From assembly GCA_011192015.1 (NCBI GenBank), contig DUET01000098.1, positions 1 to 37,112 of the forward strand: a stretch of DNA of 37,112 nt, in the 5' to 3' direction. This document shows, piece by piece, positions 17,440 through 25,641 of the stretch. The translations under genes were made by a program, and so were the position numbers. The notes under the pieces were generated by a model that saw only the letters and a list, made by a program, of their open reading frames with translations, was not told where the DNA came from and ran no database searches. The stretch is from Anaerolineae bacterium. GTDB taxonomy: Bacteria; Chloroflexota; Anaerolineae; Anaerolineales; E44-bin32. Positions within the stretch are counted from its first letter, which is position 1; every line of letters begins with the position of its first letter.

Positions 17440-18600
17440 GTGTCTCACAGGATTCTCATCATCGACGATGATGTTGACACCCTCAAGCTCGTGGGGTTGA
17501 TGCTCGAGCGCCAGGGGTACGAGATCATCGTCGCAAAAAGCGGTGAGCAAGGCCTATCCAAAGCGGCCTCCGATGAACCCGATCTGATCCTGCTCGACAT
17601 CATGATGCCTGATATGGATGGCTACGAAGTCACCCGTCTGCTGCGTGGCGATCCAAACCTTGCCCACATCCCCATCATCATGTTCACAGCGAAATCGATG
17701 GTTGATGACAAGGTTATGGGATTTGAGGCTGGGGTTGACGATTACCTCACCAAACCGACCCATCCCGCCGAGCTTACAGCTCATGTCAAGGCGATTTTGG
17801 CACGAACGAGCAAGGGCTACTCCATTCCAGCCGAACGAGGCAAGATCATCGGTTTCTTGGGTGCGCGCGGGGGCATGGGGACCTCCACATTGGCCCTCAA
17901 CATTGGTATCTCCTTGCATCAGAACAGCCAGGAAGTGGTCATCGTCGAGATGAATCCAGGAAGAGGGACATTGGCCCTCGAGCTCGGGATCGAAAACAAT
18001 GCAGGACTGGGGAATCTTCTCTCCCTGGAACCCAAGGGTATTCATCTGCGCTCGGTGGAATCCGAGCTCATCAACCACGCATCCGGTGTGCGCCTTCTGC
18101 TCACATCACACAATCCCTCCGATATTGAACTGCGACATGTTCTCGATAAAGTGCTTCCGGTCATCAACAATCTGAACACGCTGGCAACAGTGCTCTTGCT
18201 GGATCTGGGCACCACTTCGCCGTCGCGCATTAAACCCGTCATCGATCTCTGTGACGGATTGGTGTTGGTCATGGAACCCATCTTCCCTTCGACAGTCTTC
18301 GGAAAGACTCTGATTGAGGAACTGCTCAAGATTGGGATTAGCCGTCAGAAGATCAACCTGGCGCTTGTAACTCGCATGCGAACAGGGTTTCAGATCCCCT
18401 GGCGTAAAGTTGAAACGCAGATGGGCATTCGCGTCCTGGGATCGATACCTCCTGCTGCAGAAATCGCCCACCATGCTTCGAAATCTCACAGACCGCTCAT
18501 CGTAGCACAGCCGGAGAGTGTGATCAGCGATCAGATCCACGTGCTCTCGGAGCATTTATCTGAGAGTCTGCAATTAGCAACGGTAAGCAACCGCCCGTGA
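17440..18600 (+). CDS. Response regulator receiver fused to CpaE/ParA-like ATPase
   Basis: This 386-residue protein has an N-terminal receiver domain (MSHRILIIDDD, phosphoacceptor Asp53 in LLDIMMPDMDG, Lys105 in TKP). From about residue 134 it has a ParA/MinD/CpaE-like P-loop ATPase domain. The Walker A region GARGGMGTST (141-150) keeps the glycine framework but lacks the lysines of KGGxGKT, resembling TadZ/CpaE proteins, so ATP hydrolysis may be weak or absent. LLLDLGTTSP and GSIPPAAEIAHHA are typical later motifs. CpaE-type proteins localise pilus or other polar machinery, but no tad genes are nearby. I chose GTG at 17440, with AGGAG eight bases upstream, over the TTG at 17407. Its stop overlaps the sirtuin start (GTGA). 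Confidence 0.88.
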   Translation: MSHRILIIDDDVDTLKLVGLMLERQGYEIIVAKSGEQGLSKAASDEPDLILLDIMMPDMDGYEVTRLLRGDPNLAHIPIIMFTAKSMVDDKVMGFEAGVDDYLTKPTHPAELTAHVKAILARTSKGYSIPAERGKIIGFLGARGGMGTSTLALNIGISLHQNSQEVVIVEMNPGRGTLALELGIENNAGLGNLLSLEPKGIHLRSVESELINHASGVRLLLTSHNPSDIELRHVLDKVLPVINNLNTLATVLLLDLGTTSPSRIKPVIDLCDGLVLVMEPIFPSTVFGKTLIEELLKIGISRQKINLALVTRMRTGFQIPWRKVETQMGIRVLGSIPPAAEIAHHASKSHRPLIVAQPESVISDQIHVLSEHLSESLQLATVSNRP

Positions 18601-19367
18601 CCACAGAAACCCCCTCGACAGATTATCAACGCGCTGCTGATCTGATTCGATCGGCAAAGAACATGATCGCCCTGACAGGTGCGGGAATCTCAACACCATC
18701 AGGGATTCCCGATTTTCGATCTCCCGGCTCTGGTTTGTGGGAACGCTACGATCCCATGGAAGTCGCCTCCATCCTGGCGTTCCGCTACAATCCAGAAAGT
18801 TTCTATGATTGGATGCGCCCCATGGCGAAGTTGATCCTGGAAGCGCAGCCCAACCCAGCCCATATCGCCTTGGCCCAGCTTGAACAGACCGGTTTCCTGC
18901 AGGGTCTGATCACTCAGAACATCGATGACCTCCATCGACGCGCGGGAACGGAACAGCTGGTGGAGATCCATGGTCATCTTCGTCAAGCGACCTGCATCTC
19001 ATGTTTCCGCTCCTATACAACCGAGGCCATGCTCGTCGATTTTGCCGAAACCGGGCACATCCCCCGCTGTGAAGAATGTGGAGGGATTCTCAAGCCCTGT
19101 GCTGTATTGTTCGGTGAGCAATTGCCCATGGACGCGGTACGCCAAGCGCAACACTGGATCAGAAACTGCGATCTGCTACTTGCAGTGGGCTCGTCGCTCG
19201 AGGTCGTTCCCGTTGCCTACTTCCCCGTCGATGCCCTCAACGCCGGCGCGAAGCTCATCATCTTCAACAACCTCCCTACGTATGTTGACGAGCGTGCGGA
19301 TGTGATCTTCAGAAATGACGTTGCGGAAACCCTTCCCCGACTCGTTGCGGAGGTCTTGAGTGAGTGA
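18597..19367 (+). CDS. Sir2-family NAD-dependent protein deacylase
   Basis: The 256-residue sirtuin removes acyl groups from lysines using NAD. Motifs are complete: TGAGISTPSGIPDFRS (residues 27-42) for NAD, TQNIDDLH (106-113), the catalytic His125 in EIHGH, a zinc site Cys133/Cys136/Cys158/Cys161 (CISC and CEECGG), VGSSLEVVP and FNN near the end. The class III YxxR motif (deacylation of succinyl groups) is not obvious, so deacetylation is the default guess. The start is a GTG that overlaps the stop of the response regulator gene, and its own stop overlaps the kinase start by eight bases. This means tight translational coupling with two signalling genes. Confidence 0.95.
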   Translation: MTTETPSTDYQRAADLIRSAKNMIALTGAGISTPSGIPDFRSPGSGLWERYDPMEVASILAFRYNPESFYDWMRPMAKLILEAQPNPAHIALAQLEQTGFLQGLITQNIDDLHRRAGTEQLVEIHGHLRQATCISCFRSYTTEAMLVDFAETGHIPRCEECGGILKPCAVLFGEQLPMDAVRQAQHWIRNCDLLLAVGSSLEVVPVAYFPVDALNAGAKLIIFNNLPTYVDERADVIFRNDVAETLPRLVAEVLSE

Positions 19368-20601
19368 GAAAGACCGACAGCCTGTCAGCGAAAACAAGAC
19401 CATCCCCAATTACCCGCAGGTGCTGCATCGCTACGAGCGTTTGATCGAGACAGCCGCAGATCTGGTATCGTCGCTCGACCTGGGCACCATCCTCGATCAC
19501 ATTGTCCATGCTGCCAAGGAACTTACCGAATGCCAATCCGCATCCTTGCTGCTATTCGATCCCCAATCCAAACGCCTCTACTTCGAAGCCGCCACAGATT
19601 TGATCCCGGAGAAGATGGATCAATTGGTTGTGCCCATAGAACACAGCATCGAAGGATGGGTGTTCACGAATGGTGAAACCGTATTGATTGACGATTTGTT
19701 GCAGGATCCACGCTTCTACACCGAGGTGGATATCCTCATGCACCATCAAACACGATCCATCCTCTGCGTTCCACTGAATCTCAAACAAAAGACACTGGGC
19801 ATCATCGAGGTTATCAACAAGCAGGAAGGCAAGTTCGATGAGGATGATGTCAGAATCCTGCAAGCCGTCGCTACGCAAGCCTCCATAGCCATTGAAAACA
19901 ACCGCTTGTTCAAACAGAGCGACCTGATCGCGGAAATGGTCCATGAATTGCGATCCCCCCTCAGCGCTCTGAAAGCCGCCTGCCACCTGCTTCAGCGCCC
20001 CGATCTGGAAGAAGAGCTCCGCATCAGACTTCGCCAAACCATCCTCAACGAAGCCTTGCGTTTGGATACGATGGCTGGAGGTTTCTTGGATCTTGCCCAC
20101 CTGGAATCAGGCCGCGTACGCTTCAATCGTGAACCCGTTCACCTGGGAGGGCTGACTGAGGAATGCCTGGAGATCCTACGTCCGCAAGCAGATGCAGAGT
20201 CGATTGATTTGGAAACCAATCTGGGTACTTCCATCGCACCGGTCATTGGGGATCGGAATCGGCTGAAGCAATTGCTGCTCAACTTGCTTACGAATGCAAT
20301 CAAATACAATAAGAGTGGAGGGAAGGTTCGCGTCCGCCTGCAGAGTGAAGGAAATGATGTCCTTCTATCCGTACAGGACACCGGATGCGGGATTCCAGCC
20401 AAGAGCCTGCCGCACATCTTCGAACGCTTCTATCGTGTTCCCATGGAAGAAGAGCATTCCCGAGGTGCCGGACTAGGACTGGCGATTGCGAAACGCATCG
20501 CTGACTCCCACCAGGCCAGCATCGAGGTCAAGAGCAAACCCGGTAGAGGCAGCACATTCACCGTACGCATCCCCGCGCAGCATACCACCAGCGACGAGTA
20601 G
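19360..20601 (+). CDS. Soluble GAF-domain sensor histidine kinase
   Basis: This 413-residue cytoplasmic kinase has no membrane segment. Residues about 30-180 are a GAF domain (SLDLGTILDHIVHAAKELT, SASLLLFDP, SILCVPLNLKQKTLGIIEV, ASIAIENNRL). The kinase core follows: MVHELRSPLSAL with His195 as phosphoacceptor, LLNLLTNAIKYN, DTGCGIP, and GAGLGLAIAKRIA with STFTVRIP at the end. The start is GTG at 19360 with GGAGG upstream, inside the end of the sirtuin gene. It is the natural phosphodonor candidate for the receiver protein two genes upstream. It converges on mutL with a nine-base gap and no recognisable terminator. Confidence 0.93.
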   Translation: MSEKDRQPVSENKTIPNYPQVLHRYERLIETAADLVSSLDLGTILDHIVHAAKELTECQSASLLLFDPQSKRLYFEAATDLIPEKMDQLVVPIEHSIEGWVFTNGETVLIDDLLQDPRFYTEVDILMHHQTRSILCVPLNLKQKTLGIIEVINKQEGKFDEDDVRILQAVATQASIAIENNRLFKQSDLIAEMVHELRSPLSALKAACHLLQRPDLEEELRIRLRQTILNEALRLDTMAGGFLDLAHLESGRVRFNREPVHLGGLTEECLEILRPQADAESIDLETNLGTSIAPVIGDRNRLKQLLLNLLTNAIKYNKSGGKVRVRLQSEGNDVLLSVQDTGCGIPAKSLPHIFERFYRVPMEEEHSRGAGLGLAIAKRIADSHQASIEVKSKPGRGSTFTVRIPAQHTTSDE

Positions 20602-20610
20602 CCGTCGCTC

Positions 20611-22335
20611 TCAACCTCGACGCCCAAACTGCCGCTCCAACGCTTCCACGGAAAGGTGGATCATGGTCGGACGACCGTGAGGGCAAGTGCGCGGCGTTTG
20701 ACAAGCTTCAAGGTCGGTGAGTAGATTTTGTTGTTCGACCATCGACAATACCTGCCCCGCTTTGATCGCGGCGCGTTTGCATACCCTGGCCGCAAGGCGC
20801 TCAGCGATCTCACCTTCAAGCGGCTTCTCATCTTCCTCGAAATCCTCGACCACCACTCGTAGGGCGCGTTCAGGATCGACATTGGAAAAAAGCGCCGGAA
20901 TGGCACGCAGACGGAAGGCCTGCCGGCCAAAAGGCTCGATCTGAAAACCCAATCCATCCAATGTCTTTGTCTGCTCCTCCATCAACGCGGTTTGATCCGG
21001 TGTCAGCTCGATCGTCATGGGTTCAAGCAGGATCTGCGACTCCAACGTTCCCGCCTCGCGTGCCGCCATGATCTTCTCGAAAAGCACACGTTCGTGGGCG
21101 GCATGTTGGTCGACCAAATAGAGCCCATCCGGACCTTCCGCAACGAGGTAGGATGCTCCGACCTGCCCCACCGCTCGCAGCAGGGGTACTTTCCCACTCG
21201 GCAATCCAATCTGAACCTGAGGAGCGGGTCCATCATCCGATCTGGCAATGACCGAATGCGCGATCTCCCATTCGGGGCTGGCAGTTTTCGGCTGGATCTG
21301 CCACTGCGTTTGCCCCCACTGGGTCGGTATTTCAACCGCAGGAGGCCCTTGGCCCAAGAGAGTCGCTCGTACAACCCTCTGCAGGATCGAGAAGACGAGC
21401 CCGGGCTCACGGAATCGTACTTCCGACTTGGTCGGATGTACATTGACATCCACGGTCTCGGGTGCTACTTCGATCATCAAGACCGCCATCGGGAATCGTC
21501 CCACCATCAGCAGGGATTGATAAGCTTGTGTCACCGCAGCCGAAAGACTGGTATCTCGAACCCAGCGACCATTGACGAAGAAGGTCAGACCCGCGCGATT
21601 GCTCCGGTGGATCGAAGGAGGGCTCACGAAGCCCCGAACCTCAACCGGACCTTGCTGCTCCTCCGGCAAGGCAATCATCTGCCGAGCCCGTTCCACGCCA
21701 TATACAGCCGAGAGCGCTTCGCGCCTGTCGCCGCTGCCCGATGCATGAAAAACCTCTTTTCCATCCTGCTCCAAACGAAATCCGACATGTGGATAGGCAA
21801 GTGCATAGCGCGTTACCAAAGCGGCTATCCGGCTACGTTCGGTGCGATCCGTTTTCGGAAACTTCAACCTGGCGGGGATATTGAAGAAGAGATCACGTAC
21901 GCGTACGACCGTGCCCTGGGCAGCGCCTATCGGTTGAACATGCATCTTGCCGCCGCCTTCGACGACCAGGCGGGTTCCGATTTCCTCATCAGCTGCCCGT
22001 GTGAGAATCTCAAAGCGAGAAACCGATGCGATCGCCGAAAGAGCCTCACCGCGGAAGCCCAAGGTTCGAATCGCAAACAGATCTTCAGCCGTTTCCAGCT
22101 TGGAGGTGGCATAGCGTTCCACCGAAAGTGGAACATCCGCCGCAGGGATCCCGCATCCATCGTCGGATACCTCGATCAATCGGCGACCGCCTTTCTCGCT
22201 GATCACCTCCACACGCTCCGCACCCGCATCCAGAGCGTTCTCGATCAGCTCCTTGACCACGGATGCCGGGCGTTCAACGACCTCACCCGCCGCAATGGCT
22301 GAAGCGACTTCTTCAGGAAGAATCTTGATGGGCAC
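20611..22335 (-). CDS. mutL: DNA mismatch repair protein MutL (endonuclease type)
   Basis: The 574-residue protein has the GHKL ATPase N-terminus: IAAGEVVERPASVVKELIENALDAGA, DDGCGI, YATSKL and TLGFRGEALSAIASVS. NVHPTKSEVRF closes the N-terminal domain and a variable linker follows. The C-terminal domain carries the metal-dependent nicking motif DQHAAHERVLFE (Asp409, His411, Glu415) and TCPHGRPT. This is the endonuclease type, as in bacteria without MutH. Two GTG codons compete as start. The one at 22335 gives the conserved MPIKILP start with GGGAGG five bases upstream; the one at 22341 overlaps the Shine-Dalgarno sequence. mutS is not in view. Confidence 0.96.
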   Translation of the reverse strand: MPIKILPEEVASAIAAGEVVERPASVVKELIENALDAGAERVEVISEKGGRRLIEVSDDGCGIPAADVPLSVERYATSKLETAEDLFAIRTLGFRGEALSAIASVSRFEILTRAADEEIGTRLVVEGGGKMHVQPIGAAQGTVVRVRDLFFNIPARLKFPKTDRTERSRIAALVTRYALAYPHVGFRLEQDGKEVFHASGSGDRREALSAVYGVERARQMIALPEEQQGPVEVRGFVSPPSIHRSNRAGLTFFVNGRWVRDTSLSAAVTQAYQSLLMVGRFPMAVLMIEVAPETVDVNVHPTKSEVRFREPGLVFSILQRVVRATLLGQGPPAVEIPTQWGQTQWQIQPKTASPEWEIAHSVIARSDDGPAPQVQIGLPSGKVPLLRAVGQVGASYLVAEGPDGLYLVDQHAAHERVLFEKIMAAREAGTLESQILLEPMTIELTPDQTALMEEQTKTLDGLGFQIEPFGRQAFRLRAIPALFSNVDPERALRVVVEDFEEDEKPLEGEIAERLAARVCKRAAIKAGQVLSMVEQQNLLTDLEACQTPRTCPHGRPTMIHLSVEALERQFGRRG

Positions 22336-22358
22336 ACGCACCTCCCTGCATGCCTGCG

Positions 22359-22364
22359 ATTATA
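22359..22364 (-). promoter_or_regulatory. -10 element for mutL
   Basis: TATAAT on the minus strand lies 23 bases before the mutL start. The best -35 match (TGTCAA, 15 bases away) is weak and falls inside the -35 box of the opposing promoter at 22380-22409. Confidence 0.4.
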
Positions 22365-22379
22365 ACCGCGTGATCGTGG

Positions 22380-22409
22380 TTGACAGCCACTCACCCGCCA
22401 CCGTATACT
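22380..22409 (+). promoter_or_regulatory. Promoter of the HAD-TM-CoA transferase operon
   Basis: A perfect TTGACA (22380-22385) and TATACT (22404-22409) are separated by 18 bases. It gives a leader of about 127 bases before the HAD start at 22543. I see no gene or clear structure in that leader. Confidence 0.7.
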
Positions 22410-22542
22410 GCCTGCGGTAATTCTGCAAGCCGTAAACCAAGCTGCAATATGGCGGATGAATCTTCCAACACCATCGAACGATGCTCTCGCTTATCGCCTT
22501 GGCATCCGTGGAACCACCCGGTAAATTGCTGCGTCATGGTTG

Positions 22543-23193
22543 ATGATGAGAAGATATCGCACCCTGTTCCTCGATCTCGACGATACACTCTATCCCAGCG
22601 GCAATGGCGTCTGGGATGCCATCGGCGATCGCATCAATCAATACATGCTTGAACGCCATGGGATCCCCTCGGAGAAGATACCCGAACTGCGGGATTCATA
22701 TTTCAGGAACTACGGCACCACATTACATGGATTGATGGTCCACCACGGCGCCGACCCGGGCGATTATCTCAACTTCGTCCACGACATCCCCTTGGATGAA
22801 TACCTGCAGCCCAATCCTGAATTGAAGGCCATGCTCAGCAGATTACCTCAGCAGCTTGTGATTTTCACCAACGCAAGCCGCGATCATGTCCATCGAGTGC
22901 TCCAATGTTTGGACATCGCTGGCCATATCAACGCCATTGTCGACATAGAAACCATGGAACTGCATCACAAACCTCAACCTCGAGCCTACCAGATTGCGCT
23001 CGAAATAGCCGGTGAAGATAATGCCAGGGCTTGTGTCCTCATCGACGACCGCATCGAGAACCTGCTGCCCGGTGCATCTCTGGGCATGACCACGGTTCAC
23101 GTGAAGGACATGATCATCGATGGCCCCGCAGATTTCCACATCCCATCCATCACCGACTTGCTCTCGGCCATCCCGCAGCTGGTCGAGGATTAG
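22543..23193 (+). CDS. HAD-superfamily hydrolase (pyrimidine 5'-nucleotidase-like)
   Basis: The 216-residue protein is a haloacid dehalogenase-type phosphatase. Motif I is FLDLDDTLYP (Asp11 nucleophile, Asp13), motif II is IFTNAS, motif III the lysine in ELHHKPQPRAY, and motif IV VLIDDRIENLLPGASLGM. The helical cap, with NYGTTLHGL and LQPNPEL, resembles the Sdt1/Phm8 pyrimidine 5'-nucleotidase subgroup. That specificity is known in the family but only inferred here. Two ATGs (22543, 22546) follow a TTG; no Shine-Dalgarno sequence is seen, so the exact start is uncertain by a codon. A 127-base leader separates it from its promoter. The next gene begins three bases after its stop. Confidence 0.88.
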   Translation: MMRRYRTLFLDLDDTLYPSGNGVWDAIGDRINQYMLERHGIPSEKIPELRDSYFRNYGTTLHGLMVHHGADPGDYLNFVHDIPLDEYLQPNPELKAMLSRLPQQLVIFTNASRDHVHRVLQCLDIAGHINAIVDIETMELHHKPQPRAYQIALEIAGEDNARACVLIDDRIENLLPGASLGMTTVHVKDMIIDGPADFHIPSITDLLSAIPQLVED

Positions 23194-23196
23194 AAC

Positions 23197-23442
23197 ATGG
23201 ATACAGGCAGAGTTCTTCTGATCACAGGGCTCATTCTCATCCTGGTGATCGTCTTCAATGTCATTCTCTATTTCGCATCGACCAGTCGGTCTACGCGGCA
23301 GCAGCTTCGCATCATCGGCAAACTGGCGAAGCAAGCAAGGAATCCCTGGCAGAGCGAAGATGAAGCTCTCGCCGAACTGCGGGAACGTATCACGGAACTG
23401 GAAAGTGTTGAAGATGACGAGCAAGAAGAACCGCAGAGCTGA
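23197..23442 (+). CDS. Small single-pass membrane protein with acidic cytoplasmic tail
   Basis: The 81-residue protein begins with a single hydrophobic helix (about residues 6-28, LLITGLILILVIVFNVILYF). A basic stretch (STRSTRQQLRII-like, KLAKQAR) and a strongly acidic predicted helix or coiled coil (DEALAELRERITELES, then DDEQEE) follow. GAGG in the end of the upstream gene precedes the ATG, and the downstream CoA-transferase gene overlaps its end by 29 bases. It is a single-pass membrane protein with the tail probably in the cytoplasm, by the positive-inside rule. No family is recognised. Confidence 0.75.
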   Translation: MDTGRVLLITGLILILVIVFNVILYFASTSRSTRQQLRIIGKLAKQARNPWQSEDEALAELRERITELESVEDDEQEEPQS

Positions 23443-24259
23443 AGATAAGCGCGTATCGTTGCAGCAAGCCGTCGAAATGGTTCCGGCAACCGGGTGTTCG
23501 CTGGCGCTGGGGGGCTTGACCCTCTACCGGCGGCCGATGGCCTTTGCCCTTGCCCTCCTGGCATCGAACGCAAGAAGCGGCTCTCCCCAAAACCTCAGAC
23601 TCCTGTGCTTCACGGCTGGATTGGAGAGCGACATCCTGGTGGGAGCCGGTATGGTATCTCAGGTTCGATCGTGCTACTTCGGGCTCGAGGCCTTTGGCCT
23701 GGCTCCCAACTTCACATCCGCCGCCTCGGACGGCAGCATCGAGATCGTCGAGGAGACCGAAGCCAGTCTGGCATACGGTTTGCGCGCCGGTATGGCCGGT
23801 GTGGGATTCATGCCATCCTCCGCCTGGCTGGGGACCGATCTACCTCGTCTGCGGCCTGATGTCAAAACCGTGGAAGATCCCTACTCGGGAGAAACGCTGA
23901 TGGCCTTTCCCGCCATCACTTGCGACATTGCTGTCATCCATGCGTTGGAAGCCGATCCCCAGGGAAACGCGATGATCGGAGGCAACTGGGGTGTCGATCC
24001 CGAGCTTGCGATGGTCGCAGATACCGTCGTGATCACTGCCGAACAGATCCGTCCAAAGCTCGAAGATGCCAACATCATCGGCCCCATTGTCGATGCCGTC
24101 GTAGAAGCCCCGCATGGCGCGTGGCCCACCTCCTGCCACCCTCTCTATCCCCTGGATGGACTGGCAACTCTTGAATACACCGAAAAGGCGGGGAACGAGG
24201 CATACAGTGCTCTGATTGCAGCGTGGGCTCAACGCCATGGTCTGGCGATCACGATCTGA
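23414..24259 (+). CDS. CoA-transferase subunit A-like protein, without a B subunit gene nearby
   Basis: The 281-residue protein resembles the A subunits of glutaconate/3-oxoacid CoA-transferases. It has an ALGGLTLYRRPMAF segment near the N-terminus, LESDILVGAGMVSQV, YFGLEAFGLAPNFTSA, DPYSGETLMAFPAITCDIAVIHAL, and the GNAMIGGNWGVDPELAMVAD stretch. In this family the catalytic glutamate sits in the B subunit, usually encoded next door. Here the following gene is an S41 peptidase, so B is missing from the neighbourhood. The protein may work with a distant partner or have another role. The ATG at 23414 lies inside the end of the TM-protein gene; GTG at 23405 is an alternative. The Shine-Dalgarno sequence is weak, suggesting coupling. 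Confidence 0.82.
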   Translation: MTSKKNRRAEDKRVSLQQAVEMVPATGCSLALGGLTLYRRPMAFALALLASNARSGSPQNLRLLCFTAGLESDILVGAGMVSQVRSCYFGLEAFGLAPNFTSAASDGSIEIVEETEASLAYGLRAGMAGVGFMPSSAWLGTDLPRLRPDVKTVEDPYSGETLMAFPAITCDIAVIHALEADPQGNAMIGGNWGVDPELAMVADTVVITAEQIRPKLEDANIIGPIVDAVVEAPHGAWPTSCHPLYPLDGLATLEYTEKAGNEAYSALIAAWAQRHGLAITI

Positions 24260-24296
24260 ACCGCGCGTTCATGAAATTCATATATGCATGTGGTAT

Positions 24297-24318
24297 GGTT
24301 CCTTCTGAATAGGGAACC
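24297..24318 (+). promoter_or_regulatory. Small hairpin upstream of the S41 peptidase
   Basis: GGTTCC (24297-24302) and GGAACC (24313-24318) form a short inverted repeat in the 77-base gap before the peptidase, just ahead of its AGGAG site. It has no T tract. It could be an operator or leader hairpin; support is limited to the repeat. Confidence 0.3.
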
Positions 24319-24336
24319 CATTGTAGGAGAGAAAGT

Positions 24337-25593
24337 ATGTCTTCCAAGATTTCAAGAGTGATTGTCGGAGTGGTTGTGGGGGTTCTCCTCTCGATGATCC
24401 TTTTCTCCTCCGGGTGGGTAATGAGCAGTTACCTGGCCCATTGGGGGATCATGCTTCCAGGTTTTACGCTCCCCACTACCGATGGCGACTATCCTGATTA
24501 CGGTCCCAACGAAGCGCCCACGGGAGAACTCGAGAATCTCTTCACTCCCTTTTGGGAGGCATGGGACATCGTGCATGAGGATTTCGTCCACCAACCCATC
24601 GATGATTTGGAGATCATGCGCGGTGCCATTCGAGGCATGCTTGAAGCGCTCGATGATCCCCACAGCTCCTACATGGACCCCGACCAATACCGTCAATCCA
24701 ACATCCCTCTTGAAGGCGAATACGAAGGCATCGGCGCTTGGGTGGATCCGACGGGTGAGTTTCTGATCATCATCGCTCCCATGCCGGGATCCCCGGCAGA
24801 ACAAGCCGGTCTCCAGCCTGGCGATCAAGTCATTGCCATTGATGGCGAAGACATGACCGGCATTGACGGCAACCTTGTCATCCGTCGCATCCTCGGACCG
24901 GCAGGATCCATCGTACGCTTGACAATTCTGCGCGAGGGCGAGTTCGAGCCCTTCGATGTCGATATCGAGCGCGCCAGCATCACCATCCCCAGCGTGGAAA
25001 GCCAAATGCTGGAAGACGGCATTGGCTACATTCAACTCTTCAATTTCGGAGAGAATGCCGCGAACGATCTTCGCCAAACACTCAGAACCTTGCTCGACCA
25101 GGATCCGATCGGCTTGATCCTCGATCTGCGCGGAAATGGTGGCGGATTCTTGGGGACGGCCATCGACATCACTTCCGAGTTCATCAGCGAAGGGACGGTA
25201 GTGATTGAACGTTTCGGAGATGGAAGCGAGATGGTCCACAGCGTATCCGGCGCCGGTCTGGCCACCGATATCCCACTCATCGTGTTGATCGATGGTGGTT
25301 CGGCTTCCGCATCCGAGATCGTCGCTGGCGCCATTCAAGATCATGAACGCGGTCTGCTCGTCGGTGAAACCTCCTTCGGGAAGGGTTCGGTTCAGACATG
25401 GACACCGCTCTCAGGTGACAACGGTGCTGTTCGAGTCACCATCGCTCTCTGGTTCACGCCTGATGGTCGTTTGATCCATCAAACGGGTTTGGAGCCGGAT
25501 GTGGAAGTACTGCTCACCGAGGACGACATCCTGAACGACCTTGATCCCCAACTGGACGAGGCTATCCAGTTGCTCCTTGAGGGGTTGGATTAG
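24337..25593 (+). CDS. C-terminal processing peptidase, S41 family
   Basis: The 418-residue protein has an N-terminal membrane anchor or signal (about residues 7-27), so the catalytic part is extracytoplasmic. A helical region with LDDPHSSYMDPDQY is followed by a PDZ domain (about 130-215, IIAPMPGSPAEQAGLQPGDQ). The tail-specific protease domain contains LILDLRGNGGGF, the catalytic Ser324 in GGSASASEIVAGA and Lys349 in GETSFGKGSVQ. These residues are 25 apart, as expected for the Ser-Lys dyad. AGGAG precedes the ATG. Its target is unknown; such proteases trim or degrade envelope proteins. A tandem repeat lies just after its stop. Confidence 0.95.
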   Translation: MSSKISRVIVGVVVGVLLSMILFSSGWVMSSYLAHWGIMLPGFTLPTTDGDYPDYGPNEAPTGELENLFTPFWEAWDIVHEDFVHQPIDDLEIMRGAIRGMLEALDDPHSSYMDPDQYRQSNIPLEGEYEGIGAWVDPTGEFLIIIAPMPGSPAEQAGLQPGDQVIAIDGEDMTGIDGNLVIRRILGPAGSIVRLTILREGEFEPFDVDIERASITIPSVESQMLEDGIGYIQLFNFGENAANDLRQTLRTLLDQDPIGLILDLRGNGGGFLGTAIDITSEFISEGTVVIERFGDGSEMVHSVSGAGLATDIPLIVLIDGGSASASEIVAGAIQDHERGLLVGETSFGKGSVQTWTPLSGDNGAVRVTIALWFTPDGRLIHQTGLEPDVEVLLTEDDILNDLDPQLDEAIQLLLEGLD

Positions 25594-25600
25594 TCAACGA

Positions 25601-25628
25601 GGTATAACCGTTACAGGTATGACCGTTA
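25601..25628. repeat. Tandem near-identical 13-base direct repeat
   Basis: GGTATAACCGTTA (25601-25613) and GGTATGACCGTTA (25616-25628) differ at one base and are separated by CA. They fill most of the 48-base gap between the S41 peptidase and YugP genes. This might be an operator with two half-sites or a recent duplication. Confidence 0.7.
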
Positions 25629-25641
25629 AGGGAAAACCAAG

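Noticed and set aside
20992-22302. 436-codon open frame on the plus strand opposite mutL
   Set aside because: It is a long shadow frame inside mutL. The minus strand encodes all MutL motifs, and the plus product resembles nothing.
24352-25344. 330-codon open frame on the minus strand opposite the S41 peptidase
   Set aside because: It is antisense to a gene with PDZ and Ser-Lys protease motifs. The minus translation is acidic and Gly/His-rich in the manner of shadow frames.
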